64,000 bases of DNA from Crocinitomicaceae bacterium (GTDB taxonomy: Bacteria > Bacteroidota > Bacteroidia > Flavobacteriales_D > Crocinitomicaceae), in contig JAKVAR010000006.1 of assembly GCA_022447585.1 (NCBI GenBank), forward strand, positions 806,001-870,000, in the 5' to 3' direction. A program made the translations under genes and the position numbers. Shown one piece after another: positions 53,756-62,952 of the stretch; position 1 is the stretch's first letter, and every line of letters starts with the position of its first letter. The notes under the pieces were generated by a model. It was not told the DNA's origin. It did no database searches and was given only the letters and a program-made list of their open reading frames with translations.

Positions 53756-53785
53756 TTCTACTCTCAGTCTTCGGAAGCTACGCTT
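53756..53785. repeat. REP-like repeat, copy B, overlapping the prfA stop
   Basis: The second copy differs from copy A at one base. Here the palindrome is extended to GGAAGC-TAC-GCTTCC (53773-53787), and the prfA stop codon (TAG, 53780-53778 on the minus strand) spans the stem-loop junction. The last residues of prfA are therefore encoded by the repeat. Confidence 0.7.
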
Positions 53786-54857
53786 CCTCTCCCTTAAGTT
53801 TTTCGGCGTTTTCGGCCATTTTCAATGAGTCAATCATTTCTTGGATATCTCCATTCATGAATGAACTCAAGTTGTACATCGTTTTATTAATTCTGTGATC
53901 AGTAACACGACCTTGAGGGTAATTGTATGTTCTAATTTTTGCAGATCTATCTCCAGTCGATACTAAAGATTTTCTGTGCTCTGCTCGTTCGTTTTGAATC
54001 TTGTCTAACTCAATTTGATACAAACGAGATCTTAAGATAGATAATGCTTTGTCAAAGTTTTTATGCTGAGATCGGCCATCTTGGCACTCAGCTACAACTC
54101 CTGTAGGTATGTGTGTTAAACGAATGGCAGATTCAGTTTTGTTTACGTGCTGACCACCCGCACCAGAGGCACGATAAGTATCTCTACGCACGTCAGACAT
54201 GTTTAAATCAAAATCAACTTCTTCAGCTTCTGGTAAAACAGCAATTGTAATCGCCGAGGTGTGAACTCTTCCTTGAGATTCCGTTTCGGGAACACGTTGT
54301 ACACGGTGAACTCCTGATTCGAACTTTAAAACTCCGTATGCCGCCGGAGCATCAATGTTAATTGATATCTCACGGTAACCTTTTGTGGTTCCTTCGTTTG
54401 AGTTGACTACTTCATAGCTCCAACCTCTTTCTTTAAAGAACATGGTGTACATACGGAAACAATCTTCTACGAAGATGCAAGCCTCATCACCGCCTGTTCC
54501 AGCTCGGAATTCCATGATGGCGCTTTTCTCATCCTCAGGGTCTTTTGGGATCAACATGAATCGAATATCTTCTTCCATTTCTGGTCGAATTCCTTCCAAT
54601 TCATCAATCTCCATTTTTGCCATTTCTCGCATTTCTGGATCAGTCTCTTCCTTTAAGAGGGCCTTTGAATTCTCTAAATTCTCTACTAAGTTTTTATACT
54701 TTTTGTAAACAACTACAAGTTCTTCAAGGTCTTTGTATTCTTTGTTCAACTTGACATAACGCTTCATGTCCGCAATAATGTCTGGATCGACAATTAGCGT
54801 ACCGACTTCAATGAATCGGATGTTGATAGCCTCAAGTTTTTGCAGTAAATCGTTCAT
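53778..54857 (-). CDS. prfA: Peptide chain release factor 1
   Basis: RF1 recognises UAA and UAG and releases the peptide. The 359-residue product has the GGQ motif in YRASGAGGQHVNKTESAIRLTHIPTG near residue 228. The recognition domain contains ESGVHRVQRVPETESQGRVHTSA with the PET tripeptide (PxT type), which specifies UAG and separates RF1 from RF2 (SPF). Length is normal. Its own stop is UAG and is part of a REP-like repeat. It lies 2 bases after the purM gene. Confidence 0.97.
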   Translation of the reverse strand: MNDLLQKLEAINIRFIEVGTLIVDPDIIADMKRYVKLNKEYKDLEELVVVYKKYKNLVENLENSKALLKEETDPEMREMAKMEIDELEGIRPEMEEDIRFMLIPKDPEDEKSAIMEFRAGTGGDEACIFVEDCFRMYTMFFKERGWSYEVVNSNEGTTKGYREISINIDAPAAYGVLKFESGVHRVQRVPETESQGRVHTSAITIAVLPEAEEVDFDLNMSDVRRDTYRASGAGGQHVNKTESAIRLTHIPTGVVAECQDGRSQHKNFDKALSILRSRLYQIELDKIQNERAEHRKSLVSTGDRSAKIRTYNYPQGRVTDHRINKTMYNLSSFMNGDIQEMIDSLKMAENAEKLKGEEA

Positions 54858-54859
54858 GT

Positions 54860-56023
54860 TTAGTATATAAATTCTCCGTAAGGTGAATTGATCGTTAGTT
54901 TTTTACCTTCATGCGCTTCAACGCGTCCAATAATTTGTGCATCGATATTGAATGACTTCGAAATTTCGATAATGTCATTTGCAACCTCTTGCGGTACATA
55001 GATCTCCATGCGGTGACCCATATTGAATACTTTGTACATTTCTTTCCATTCCGTTCCAGATTCTTTCTGAATCATATCAAAAAGCGGAGGTATTGGGAAC
55101 AAGTTATCTTTAATCACGTGTACGTTTTCTACAAAGTGCAATACTTTTGTTTGTGCACCACCAGAGCAATGAACCATACCGTGTATATTTTCCCTTTGCT
55201 CATCTAAAATTTGCTTGATTACTGGAGCGTATGTTCTTGTTGGAGATAATACCATCTTACCAGCATCTAAAGGAGCGTTTACATCTTCAGTTAATTTCTT
55301 CGTTCCAGAGTAAACTAGGTCACTTGGTACAGAAGGATCATAACTTTCAGGGTATTTAGTCGCTAGTTCTTTGTCAAAAACATCGTGTCTGGCAGAAGTT
55401 AGGCCGTTAGATCCCATTCCTCCATTGTATTCAGTTTCGTAAGAAGCTTGTCCAAAAGAAGAAAGGCCAACAATCACATCACCATCTTGAATGTTGTGGT
55501 TAGAAATAACTTCAGAACGTTTCATCCTACAAACCACGGTTGAATCAACTATTATTGTACGGACTAAATCACCAACATCGGCAGTTTCTCCACCTGTTGA
55601 ATGAATTCCAATTCCTTGAGATCTTAAATCTTCTAGTAATTCCTCAGTACCGTTAATGATAGAAGAAAGAACCTCACCAGTAATTAAGTTTTTATTACGG
55701 CCTATTGTAGAGGAGAGCAAGATGTTGTCAGTTGCCCCAACACACAATAAATCATCAATATTCATAATCAACGCATCTTGTGCAATGCCTTTCCAAACTG
55801 AAGTGTCCCCAGTTTCTTTCCAATACATGTAGGCTAGAGAAGATTTTGTCCCGGCACCATCTGCATGCATTACTACACAATAATCTTCGTCACCACTCAA
55901 GTGATCCGGTACGATTTTACAAAATGCCTGCGGAAATAAACCTTTATCTACGTTCTTAATTGCATTGTGTACGTCTTCTTTTCCCGCGGAAACGCCTCGT
56001 AAATTATATCTAGTGTCTGCCAT
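54860..56023 (-). CDS. purM: Phosphoribosylaminoimidazole synthetase PurM (AIR synthase)
   Basis: PurM closes the imidazole ring in purine synthesis. The 387-residue product starts YNLRGVSAGKEDVHNAIKNV and has the AIR synthase features: VVMHADGAGTKSSLAYMYWKETGD near residue 50, IAQDALIMNIDDLLCVGA near 80 and GETADVGDLVRTI near 143. HCSGGAQTKVLHFV lies near 280. This form is longer than the E. coli enzyme (345) but matches the version I know from Bacteroidota. A -7-like TAATTTTG lies at 56047-56040. prfA follows after 2 bases. Confidence 0.92.
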   Translation of the reverse strand: MADTRYNLRGVSAGKEDVHNAIKNVDKGLFPQAFCKIVPDHLSGDEDYCVVMHADGAGTKSSLAYMYWKETGDTSVWKGIAQDALIMNIDDLLCVGATDNILLSSTIGRNKNLITGEVLSSIINGTEELLEDLRSQGIGIHSTGGETADVGDLVRTIIVDSTVVCRMKRSEVISNHNIQDGDVIVGLSSFGQASYETEYNGGMGSNGLTSARHDVFDKELATKYPESYDPSVPSDLVYSGTKKLTEDVNAPLDAGKMVLSPTRTYAPVIKQILDEQRENIHGMVHCSGGAQTKVLHFVENVHVIKDNLFPIPPLFDMIQKESGTEWKEMYKVFNMGHRMEIYVPQEVANDIIEISKSFNIDAQIIGRVEAHEGKKLTINSPYGEFIY

Positions 56024-56140
56024 AATAAAATGTAAGGTGCAAAATTAGCAAATCTGAACGCAAAGGCAGAATTTCTTGCATAAAAGATTGTCTTTTTGAG
56101 TTCATGTTGGGCGTTTTAACAGGCTATCCGCTATATCTTT

Positions 56141-56170
56141 TTAATAAAAAGGATGTCACTGCTATCCTTA
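56141..56170 (-). terminator. Candidate terminator downstream of topB
   Basis: Read on the minus strand, AAGGAT (56169-56164) pairs with ATCCTT (56154-56149) around a 9-base loop, followed by TTTATT. It lies about 120 bases after the topB stop inside a 266-base gap before purM. The stem is short (6 pairs), so the call is moderate. Nothing else was recognised in this gap. Confidence 0.5.
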
Positions 56171-56289
56171 ACGCAATGTTAAATTGAATGGGAATCTAAT
56201 GCTTTCACTGCTATGGATAATATGGGGTGTGCACTTGGCTTTATAGAGGTTTAAACTTGAGGCTATTTCAAATTAGAGATGCCGGTACA

Positions 56290-58395
56290 TTAGCTTTGCT
56301 CAAATTGAACATTAAAGGCAGCATCCATGATGAATTTACCTTCAATTTTTTCTTGTGATCCAGGGTGCGTGATTCCTTTTATCGTTGAAGTTTTTCCTTT
56401 TTGAATTAAGTCGCGTAATTGAGCGTCTGTCAATTTCTTGCCCATTAATTCAAATGGTACTTTGAACCCGCATGTTTTAAAATTGGTGCATCCGGTTGCA
56501 GTTTTGCCCTTCATCAATTTCACTTTATTGCACTTGGGGCAATCCATCTCTTCAAAAGAGATTACTTTCTTGACACGTTTTTTTTTCTGAGCTTCTGGTT
56601 TGGGCTCTTGGAAAAATTGAACGCTACTTGGAGTGTTAAAAATTACCTCGTCAGTCAGCTCACGAACCATTTTGTAAAGTTCTTGCTTAAAGACTTCTAG
56701 GTTGTATTCTCCTTTTTCAATCAAGCGAAGTTTGCGTTCCCAATCGCCGGTAAGTTCAGCACTTTTTAGTAGTTCATTTTGTATGGTATCAATTAGTGCT
56801 ATTCCAGTTGGGGTGGCTATGATATTTTTACGTTTTTTCTCAATGTATTTTCGTCTGAAAAGTGTTTCAATAATATTTGCTCGTGTTGAAGGTCTACCAA
56901 TACCATTATCCTTCATTAATTCTCGCATCTCCTCATCTTCAACCTGCCTTCCTGCGGATTCCATTGAACGAAGCAATGTGGCCTCTGTAAAGTGTTTAGG
57001 TGGCGATGTTTTTCCTTTGTGTATAATAGGATCATGGGGTCCTTTTTCACCTTCTTCAAAATGAGGCATAATTACTTCCTCATTTTTTGATTTTGATTTT
57101 TCTTCCTTTTCAGAAGTGTATAAAACTCTCCACCCTGGTTTTAAAATTTGTTTTCCTGTAGCTTTGAATGCTAGGTTCTCAACTTTACCCAAAACAGTTG
57201 TGTTTGAAACGATACATGGTGGGTAGAAAACAGCAATAAATCTTCTACAGATTAAATCGTAAATATTCTGTTCGGCAGTAGTAATTCCAGATGGAACAAC
57301 TCCGGTTGGAATGATCGCGTGGTGATCTGTGACCTTTTTATCGTTGAATACAGTTTTAGATTTTGGTATAGGTTCCTTTAGAATGTCCTCTGTGAATCTA
57401 GAGTAGTATTTTAGCCCCTTTAGGATGTTTGGGATTTTTGGGTGTAAATCTTCAGACAGATATGTTGTGTCCACTCTTGGATAGGTTACCAATTTTTTTT
57501 CATAAAGCCCTTGAATTAATTTTAAGGTGTCATCCGCTGAAAGCCCATATTTCTTGTTTGCATCTACTTGTAATGATGTTAAGTCGTACAACCGTGGATT
57601 GCCTTCTTTTCCTTCTTTCTGTTCGAAAGAAGTGACTTCAAATTCTTTATTTTTTAAGTAGTTAAGCCCTTTTTTAGCTTTCTCTTCTGAAGTTAAACGA
57701 TCAATTTGACAATTGAATTCCTGTCCTTTATATTTTGTTTTTAGCTCCCAGTATTCAGCAATTTTAAAGGCGTCAATTTCTTTTTGACGACCAACAATCA
57801 TAGCTAATGTTGGGGTCTGTACTCGGCCAATTGAAAGTGTTGATTTTCCTTTTCCAAACTTCTTCGTGAATAGTCGTGTGCCGTTGATTCCAAGCATCCA
57901 GTCGCCAATAGCACGAGCACTTCCGGCTGCGTATAAGTTGTCGTATTTATCTGCTTCTTGTAGTTTGTCAAAACCTTCTTTAATGGCTTCTTCCGTTAGA
58001 GAAGAAATCCAAAGTCGCTTCATTGGAGCTTTACATTTAGCTTTAAGTAATACCCATCGCTGAATAAGCTCCCCTTCTTGCCCGGCATCACCGCAGTTTA
58101 TGACTTGATCACAATTTTGAACGAGTCTTGCTATGGTGTTGAATTGCTTTTCGACTCCTTGGTTTTGAATCAGTTTGATACCAAAATTTGGAGGTACAAT
58201 TGGGAGGTCTTCAAGTTTCCAATATTTCCAATTGTCATTATAGTCGTGTGGTTCTTTTAAGGTACATAGGTGACCAAAAGTCCAAGTGATTTGATATCCA
58301 TTACCTTCATAATATCCATCGTTTCTTTGCTTAGCTCCAAGAACTTCAGCAATATCTTTGGCAACAGATGGTTTTTCGGCAATACAGACTATCAT
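56290..58395 (-). CDS. topB: DNA topoisomerase III
   Basis: Type IA topoisomerases relax or decatenate DNA through a transient 5'-phosphotyrosine. The 701-residue product has a TOPRIM start (MIVCIAEKPSVAKDIAEVLGAK) with INCGDAGQEGELIQRW near residue 98, and the active site LVTYPRVDTTYLSED near 308. SIGRVQTPTLAMIVGRQ lies near 188. A C-terminal zinc-binding domain has four cysteines (CPKC...GCTNFKTCGF). The topoisomerase III assignment follows the TOPRIM start and overall length. It ends a run with folA 4 bases away. Confidence 0.94.
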   Translation of the reverse strand: MIVCIAEKPSVAKDIAEVLGAKQRNDGYYEGNGYQITWTFGHLCTLKEPHDYNDNWKYWKLEDLPIVPPNFGIKLIQNQGVEKQFNTIARLVQNCDQVINCGDAGQEGELIQRWVLLKAKCKAPMKRLWISSLTEEAIKEGFDKLQEADKYDNLYAAGSARAIGDWMLGINGTRLFTKKFGKGKSTLSIGRVQTPTLAMIVGRQKEIDAFKIAEYWELKTKYKGQEFNCQIDRLTSEEKAKKGLNYLKNKEFEVTSFEQKEGKEGNPRLYDLTSLQVDANKKYGLSADDTLKLIQGLYEKKLVTYPRVDTTYLSEDLHPKIPNILKGLKYYSRFTEDILKEPIPKSKTVFNDKKVTDHHAIIPTGVVPSGITTAEQNIYDLICRRFIAVFYPPCIVSNTTVLGKVENLAFKATGKQILKPGWRVLYTSEKEEKSKSKNEEVIMPHFEEGEKGPHDPIIHKGKTSPPKHFTEATLLRSMESAGRQVEDEEMRELMKDNGIGRPSTRANIIETLFRRKYIEKKRKNIIATPTGIALIDTIQNELLKSAELTGDWERKLRLIEKGEYNLEVFKQELYKMVRELTDEVIFNTPSSVQFFQEPKPEAQKKKRVKKVISFEEMDCPKCNKVKLMKGKTATGCTNFKTCGFKVPFELMGKKLTDAQLRDLIQKGKTSTIKGITHPGSQEKIEGKFIMDAAFNVQFEQS

Positions 58396-58398
58396 GGT

Positions 58399-58905
58399 TT
58401 ATTTACGTGTGTATTTAAGAACTGAAAAACTTGCTTCATTCTTCTCATCTTTTTCATGCGTTTTGATTGTTTCAACATTCCACTGGGTCAAATCAAATTC
58501 TGGAAAAAATGTATCTGGACTATAGCTCTTATTTACATGAGTAATGTACATCTCATCAACGTACTCTCCCTCTAAAGCAATTTTGTAGATTTCTCCACCT
58601 CCAATAATGAAAACTATGCGCTCTTTCTCATTTTTGTATGCTTCTAGGCAATCTTCCATGGAATTGAAGATAATGCAACCTTCCGCTTTGTAGTTTTTAT
58701 TTCTTGTGAGAATAACATTTTCCCGTTTTGGCAGTGGTCTATATTTCGTTGGGATAGAGTCGTAGTTTTTTCTTCCCATAATAACGATTTGTCCCAAGGT
58801 TGTCTCTTTGAAGAATTTCATATCTTCAGGTATGTTCCACATAAGGTCATTGTCTCTTCCAATTCCTCTTTCGAAATCCATTGCTACAATTAATGCTACT
58901 TTCAT
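58399..58905 (-). CDS. folA: Dihydrofolate reductase
   Basis: FolA regenerates tetrahydrofolate after thymidylate synthesis. The 168-residue product has VALIVAMDFERGIGRDNDLMWNIPEDMKFFKETT (start region; split by description), the NADPH-binding VIMGRKNYDSIP near residue 41 and VFIIGGGEIYKIAL near 97. Length is normal. It overlaps the capA-like gene by 4 bases and topB begins 3 bases after its stop. With thyA two genes upstream it forms a thymidylate-cycle operon interrupted by capA. Confidence 0.96.
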   Translation of the reverse strand: MKVALIVAMDFERGIGRDNDLMWNIPEDMKFFKETTLGQIVIMGRKNYDSIPTKYRPLPKRENVILTRNKNYKAEGCIIFNSMEDCLEAYKNEKERIVFIIGGGEIYKIALEGEYVDEMYITHVNKSYSPDTFFPEFDLTQWNVETIKTHEKDEKNEASFSVLKYTRK

Positions 58906-60287
58906 TTTTCTACTCGAGTTATACCGTTCGGTGTTACTTTAACAACATAAGCATCCTCTGTGATTTTACAATCATTGATAAAATGCAGGTTTCCTTCTGC
59001 TTGCTGAATTGTTTCATATACGCCAGAAAGAATGTATGGTTTACCGCTTTTGTCAACTGTTTCATGGATGAACGGGCCAATGTTTTTGTCTAATAGTAAT
59101 TCGTCTTTGGCTTCTTCAATTAGCACAGAGTAATAGGAACTCAGGTATTGCTTGTACAGAATTCCAATTCTAGAGTTTTCTTGAATTTTATTCTCGTCAA
59201 TACCAACATTGTGTTCGTTGAAAAGCTTCCTGCTGTCAGCGAAAAAACCGTCCATTTTTGTTTGTATTTCTGCAGGTATAAATCCTGGACGATATTTGTT
59301 GTAGTCAAATTCAGGAAGGATGTAGTATTGTTTGATGACTCCTTCTTGTTTCTTGTGAACGTAAACTAAAGTTTGTTCCGTTTTTCCAAGTGAAGTTTTT
59401 CCATCTTTTTTGATTAAACTAGCGCCAACCATTACACCCCCTCGAGTATATCTAATTGACATATTTGAAACGAAATTACCCATAGACCAAACAGTTAGTC
59501 TTTCTGTGTTTTCAATTTTCTTTCGAACGATTGGCTGCACAGTGTGCGGGTGTCCTCCAATTACCATGTCAGCTCCAACTTTATAACAGAATGCTTCCCA
59601 TTTTTTTTGGTATTTGTCGGGTTGGTGCAGGTATTCTTTCCCCCAATGCATGTTACAAATGATGTAATCCGCATTTAGTGATTTTGCTTTTTCAATGTCC
59701 TCTTTAATAATAGTACTATCAATGTAATTGATGATTAATGGTGCAGCTACTTTTAGTCCATTCGTTCCGTATGTATAATTAAGCATTGCAACCTTCATTC
59801 CGTTTTGTTCAATCATTAAAGGGTAATTCTTATCTCTCTCTTCTTTATTCCGGAAAGTCCCAGTATGTGCTACTCCTAATTTATCTAAAACATCCAATGT
59901 TCGTAAAACACCTTTAGATCCTCTATCACAAGAGTGATTGTTAGCAGTAAGGATTACATTAAACCCTGTTGAAACCAATGTTTCTGCTAATTCATCTGGT
60001 GCAGAAAATTGCGGATAACCTTTGTATGGTTTTCCTGCAAGGGTAACTTCTAAATTAGCTACTTTGATATCATATTCATTAATAATGGGTTTGACAAATT
60101 TGTATCCGTCTTCATATTCATAGCTACCCATTGTTTTATTTCGAGCAGCGTTTATTTGACCGTCATGTTGCATCACATCACCAACAAATAAAAACGACAA
60201 TTCATCTTGCGAGAATGTCGTAAATACTAGGAAGAAAAAAAGGAAACTAGACAGCAACTGCACCTTTAATGTGCGGGTGTGGGTCAT
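58902..60287 (-). CDS. Exported CapA-family metallophosphatase-like protein
   Basis: CapA/PgsA proteins take part in poly-gamma-glutamate capsule formation and share a metallophosphoesterase-like fold. The ATG at 60287 gives a signal peptide ([27 protein letters not shown]) and the family motifs [16 protein letters not shown] near residue 35. [48 protein letters not shown] and [13 protein letters not shown] follow in order. An in-frame ATG at 60311 is also possible. The gene overlaps the end of thyA by at least 41 bases, unusual for two conserved genes, and folA by 4. No poly-glutamate ligase is near. Confidence 0.88.
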   Translation of the reverse strand: MTHTRTLKVQLLSSFLFFFLVFTTFSQDELSFLFVGDVMQHDGQINAARNKTMGSYEYEDGYKFVKPIINEYDIKVANLEVTLAGKPYKGYPQFSAPDELAETLVSTGFNVILTANNHSCDRGSKGVLRTLDVLDKLGVAHTGTFRNKEERDKNYPLMIEQNGMKVAMLNYTYGTNGLKVAAPLIINYIDSTIIKEDIEKAKSLNADYIICNMHWGKEYLHQPDKYQKKWEAFCYKVGADMVIGGHPHTVQPIVRKKIENTERLTVWSMGNFVSNMSIRYTRGGVMVGASLIKKDGKTSLGKTEQTLVYVHKKQEGVIKQYYILPEFDYNKYRPGFIPAEIQTKMDGFFADSRKLFNEHNVGIDENKIQENSRIGILYKQYLSSYYSVLIEEAKDELLLDKNIGPFIHETVDKSGKPYILSGVYETIQQAEGNLHFINDCKITEDAYVVKVTPNGITRVEK

Positions 60288-61041
60288 AATTTGTAAGTTC
60301 AAAATCTTCATATGTAAAACTAAAAATGTCTTTTACTTTTGGATTGATTTTCATTGTAGGTAATTCTCTGAAATCTCTACTTAGTTGCAGTTCAACTTGT
60401 TCCAAGTGATTACTGTAAATGTGAGCATCTCCAAACGTGTGTACAAAATCACCAACTTCTAAATCACATACTTGAGCCAACATCATTGTAAGTAATGCGT
60501 AAGATGCAATATTAAAAGGAACACCTAAAAATGTATCTGCACTTCTTTGGTAAAGTTGACAGCTAAGTTTCCCGTCTGCAACATAGAATTGAAACATGGT
60601 ATGACATGGAGGCAAGGCCATATTGTCAACGTCAGCTACATTCCATGCAGAAACCAAATGTCTTCGAGAGTCAGGATTGTTTTTTAGCCCATCAACCAGT
60701 TTTGTTATTTGATCAATTGTTCCACCGTTTCCATCAGGCCAAGATCGCCATTGATGTCCATAAACCGGACCAAGATTGCCTTGCTCATCTGCCCATTCAT
60801 CCCAAATGCGTACATTGTTGTCTTTAAGAAACTGAATGTTGGTGTCTCCTTGTAAAAACCAAAGAAGCTCTATAATAATTGATCTCAAGTGTAATTTTTT
60901 TGTTGTTACACATGGAAATCCTTCAGATAAGTCAAATCTCATTTGATACCCAAAAACGGAGGTTGTGCCTGTTCCGGTTCTATCTTCCTTCTTTGTACCG
61001 TTATCTAAAATGTGTTGTAATAAATCGTGATATTGTTTCAT
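60247..61041 (-). CDS. thyA: Thymidylate synthase
   Basis: ThyA methylates dUMP to dTMP, converting methylene-tetrahydrofolate to dihydrofolate. The 264-residue product matches the E. coli length. It has [30 protein letters not shown] near the start (described in two parts), the nucleophile loop [13 protein letters not shown] near residue 146, and [19 protein letters not shown] near 166. It ends in [13 protein letters not shown]. It heads the thyA-capA-folA-topB run. Confidence 0.98.
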   Translation of the reverse strand: MKQYHDLLQHILDNGTKKEDRTGTGTTSVFGYQMRFDLSEGFPCVTTKKLHLRSIIIELLWFLQGDTNIQFLKDNNVRIWDEWADEQGNLGPVYGHQWRSWPDGNGGTIDQITKLVDGLKNNPDSRRHLVSAWNVADVDNMALPPCHTMFQFYVADGKLSCQLYQRSADTFLGVPFNIASYALLTMMLAQVCDLEVGDFVHTFGDAHIYSNHLEQVELQLSRDFRELPTMKINPKVKDIFSFTYEDFELTNYDPHPHIKGAVAV

Positions 61042-61145
61042 TCTTGGTTCGTATGGGCTTTTACAGTCCCGAATTTAATCCTTTTGAATCGAATTAAAAA
61101 GGAATGTTGGTAAGTGTTAAGAATGGTTGATAAATAGCCTGGAAT

Positions 61146-61174
61146 TTGGCTTCTGGTTTTATTTCTTATCTTCG
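61146..61174 (+). promoter_or_regulatory. Promoter of the small exported protein gene
   Basis: TTG (61146-61148) and TATCTTCG (61167-61174, one base from TAnnTTTG) are 18 bases apart. The -7 box ends four bases before the ATG at 61179, so the transcript is predicted to start at or beside the start codon. The TTG at 61146 is in frame but belongs to the promoter. Confidence 0.6.
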
Positions 61175-61178
61175 TTTT

Positions 61179-61568
61179 ATGGGAAGAGTAGCCTTAATTA
61201 TATTGTTTTTCATGCCTTTGCTCAGCCTGGGACAAAAAGAAGTAAAACTTAAGAAGAAATATTTCGGTACTTATGCAGGTCAGATTCCTGGTTATAAAAT
61301 GAATACTGGTTCAGGAGTTGTGGATGTTTCATCTTCTGCAATTTATGTATTGTTGGATAAAGAAGTAATTGTGGTTACAATTGGGAATAATAAGCTAACC
61401 GGAACATATGAGGTTCTTTTTGAGGCAAAAACATATTATTTACTAGATGCAAAAATGAAGGGACAAATTGCTGCAGAGCGTATTATGGTTTATAAGCGTG
61501 GTAAGCGAATTTCTCGAGATGGGATGTTTCCGCAGCCCGTCTCTGATTTGAAAAAGTCGAAAAAATAG
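61179..61568 (+). CDS. Small exported protein, unknown function
   Basis: The ATG at 61179 gives 129 residues with a signal peptide (MGRVALIILFFMPLLSLGQ). The mature part is basic and beta-rich (KKYFGTYAGQIPGYKMNTGSGV, YVLLDKEVIVVTIGNNKLTGTYEVL, TYYLLDAKMKG), probably a small beta-barrel or lipocalin-like domain. No family is recognised. It stands alone, divergent from thyA and convergent with the sensor kinase gene, whose stop is 3 bases away. Confidence 0.72.
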   Translation: MGRVALIILFFMPLLSLGQKEVKLKKKYFGTYAGQIPGYKMNTGSGVVDVSSSAIYVLLDKEVIVVTIGNNKLTGTYEVLFEAKTYYLLDAKMKGQIAAERIMVYKRGKRISRDGMFPQPVSDLKKSKK

Positions 61569-61571
61569 TTT

Positions 61572-62912
61572 TTAAATAGGCAGTCGGACAGAGAACGTAG
61601 TTCCTTTTCCTAAGGTACTTTTAACTTGGATTGTTCCGTCGTGTTCTTCAATAATAAGTTTAACGTAGTATAGCCCGAGGCCGAACCCTTTTACATCGTG
61701 TAAATTCCCTCTAGGTACACGATAGAACTTATCAAAAATCATCTTTAAATCATCTCGTTTAATTCCAATTCCATTATCATCAAATACAATGTAAAAGAAG
61801 CGTTTGTCCGATGTAGTTGTAATCTTTATATCTGGCTCTTTATCGCAATACTTGATGGCATTGTCAATTAGGTTATATACTAAATTTGAGATATGCACTG
61901 GGTCAACTTTTATAGAATCTAGTTCAGCATTTTTGTTCAGTGAAATATTTAGTCCTTTACCATTTTGACTTAAGTCAAAGTTGTCTTTCACTTCATCTAG
62001 CAATTCGTGAATGTTGAATTCTTCCTTGGCGAGTGTAATCTTGTTTTTATCCAGTTTGGCAACGTTTAAAACACGCTCAACTTGATTTTCTAATCGTTTG
62101 TTCTCCTTGAAAATTATACTCGCGTACTTGTAAACTTTCTCATGTTCTTCAGTTGAGGACCTTAGAATCATTTCAGAGGAAAGCCCTATGGTAGAGATCG
62201 GTGTTTTTAACTCGTGAGTCATGTTGTTTATAAAGTCTGTTTTAACTTCAGAAAGTTTCTTTTGTTTTAGTATGACAGTTACGGTGTATCCAAAAAATCC
62301 AAGGACAAGTGCGCCAATAATGAATACAAACATGTATGGTGAGTATGCATTGGTCTCATCGGCTTTGTTGAGCTCAGGATCAATGTTAGGAAAATAAACG
62401 GTGAAGTAATGACCATCTTTTTTCCATTTCATAGTTTCAGATGTGATTGAAGTTAATGAGTTTGATGATTGCGTAAATTGATCTTCTTCTGTGTAACGAA
62501 TGAGATTCCCGAAAACGATGGAGTCCGTAAAGCAATCGTAAATCCCATATTGAAAATTTTGGTGAACATTCTGGTTATAGAATTCTCGTTTAAGTAGGTT
62601 CTCAAGATAATATGGGTGAAGTTCTTCGTTAATATCTACTGAGAAGTAATTTGTATTTATTTGTTTTACAGCTCCGTATAAATCTGAACTATCCCCTTTT
62701 ACCGTTGAGATGTCTTCAAGGACGTTTCTAAGTGCGATATTGGTTTGTTCACTAAAATGAATTATGTTCAAACTGTCTTCTTTCTCCTGAATAGCAATGT
62801 TAACCTCTTGCATACTAGAGGTTTGTTTGATCCATACAATTTGAACCAACAAGATACTGATAACCGAGATGACACCTAGGATGATAACCGCATTGACAGT
62901 TTTTCTATTCAT
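61572..62912 (-). CDS. Membrane sensor histidine kinase
   Basis: The 446-residue product has two membrane spans (about residues 7-28 and 193-215) enclosing a 165-residue periplasmic sensor. Next come a HisKA domain with NNMTHELKTPISTIGLSSEMI near 228 (phospho-acceptor His in THELKTP) and an ATPase domain: N box VHISNLVYNLIDNAIKYCD near 332, G1 FDDNGIGI and G2 GFGLGLYYVKLII. There is no HAMP domain. No response regulator gene is adjacent within the window. A TACCTTTA element lies four bases before the ATG on the minus strand. Confidence 0.93.
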   Translation of the reverse strand: MNRKTVNAVIILGVISVISILLVQIVWIKQTSSMQEVNIAIQEKEDSLNIIHFSEQTNIALRNVLEDISTVKGDSSDLYGAVKQINTNYFSVDINEELHPYYLENLLKREFYNQNVHQNFQYGIYDCFTDSIVFGNLIRYTEEDQFTQSSNSLTSITSETMKWKKDGHYFTVYFPNIDPELNKADETNAYSPYMFVFIIGALVLGFFGYTVTVILKQKKLSEVKTDFINNMTHELKTPISTIGLSSEMILRSSTEEHEKVYKYASIIFKENKRLENQVERVLNVAKLDKNKITLAKEEFNIHELLDEVKDNFDLSQNGKGLNISLNKNAELDSIKVDPVHISNLVYNLIDNAIKYCDKEPDIKITTTSDKRFFYIVFDDNGIGIKRDDLKMIFDKFYRVPRGNLHDVKGFGLGLYYVKLIIEEHDGTIQVKSTLGKGTTFSVRLPI

Positions 62913-62952
62913 AGGTTAAAGGTACTAAACCTAAAGGGAATTTTAATTATGC

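Noticed and set aside
60288..60311. ATG at 60311 as start of the CapA-like gene
   Set aside because: It would lengthen the overlap with thyA and puts extra residues before a good signal peptide; the ATG at 60287 is preferred but not proven.
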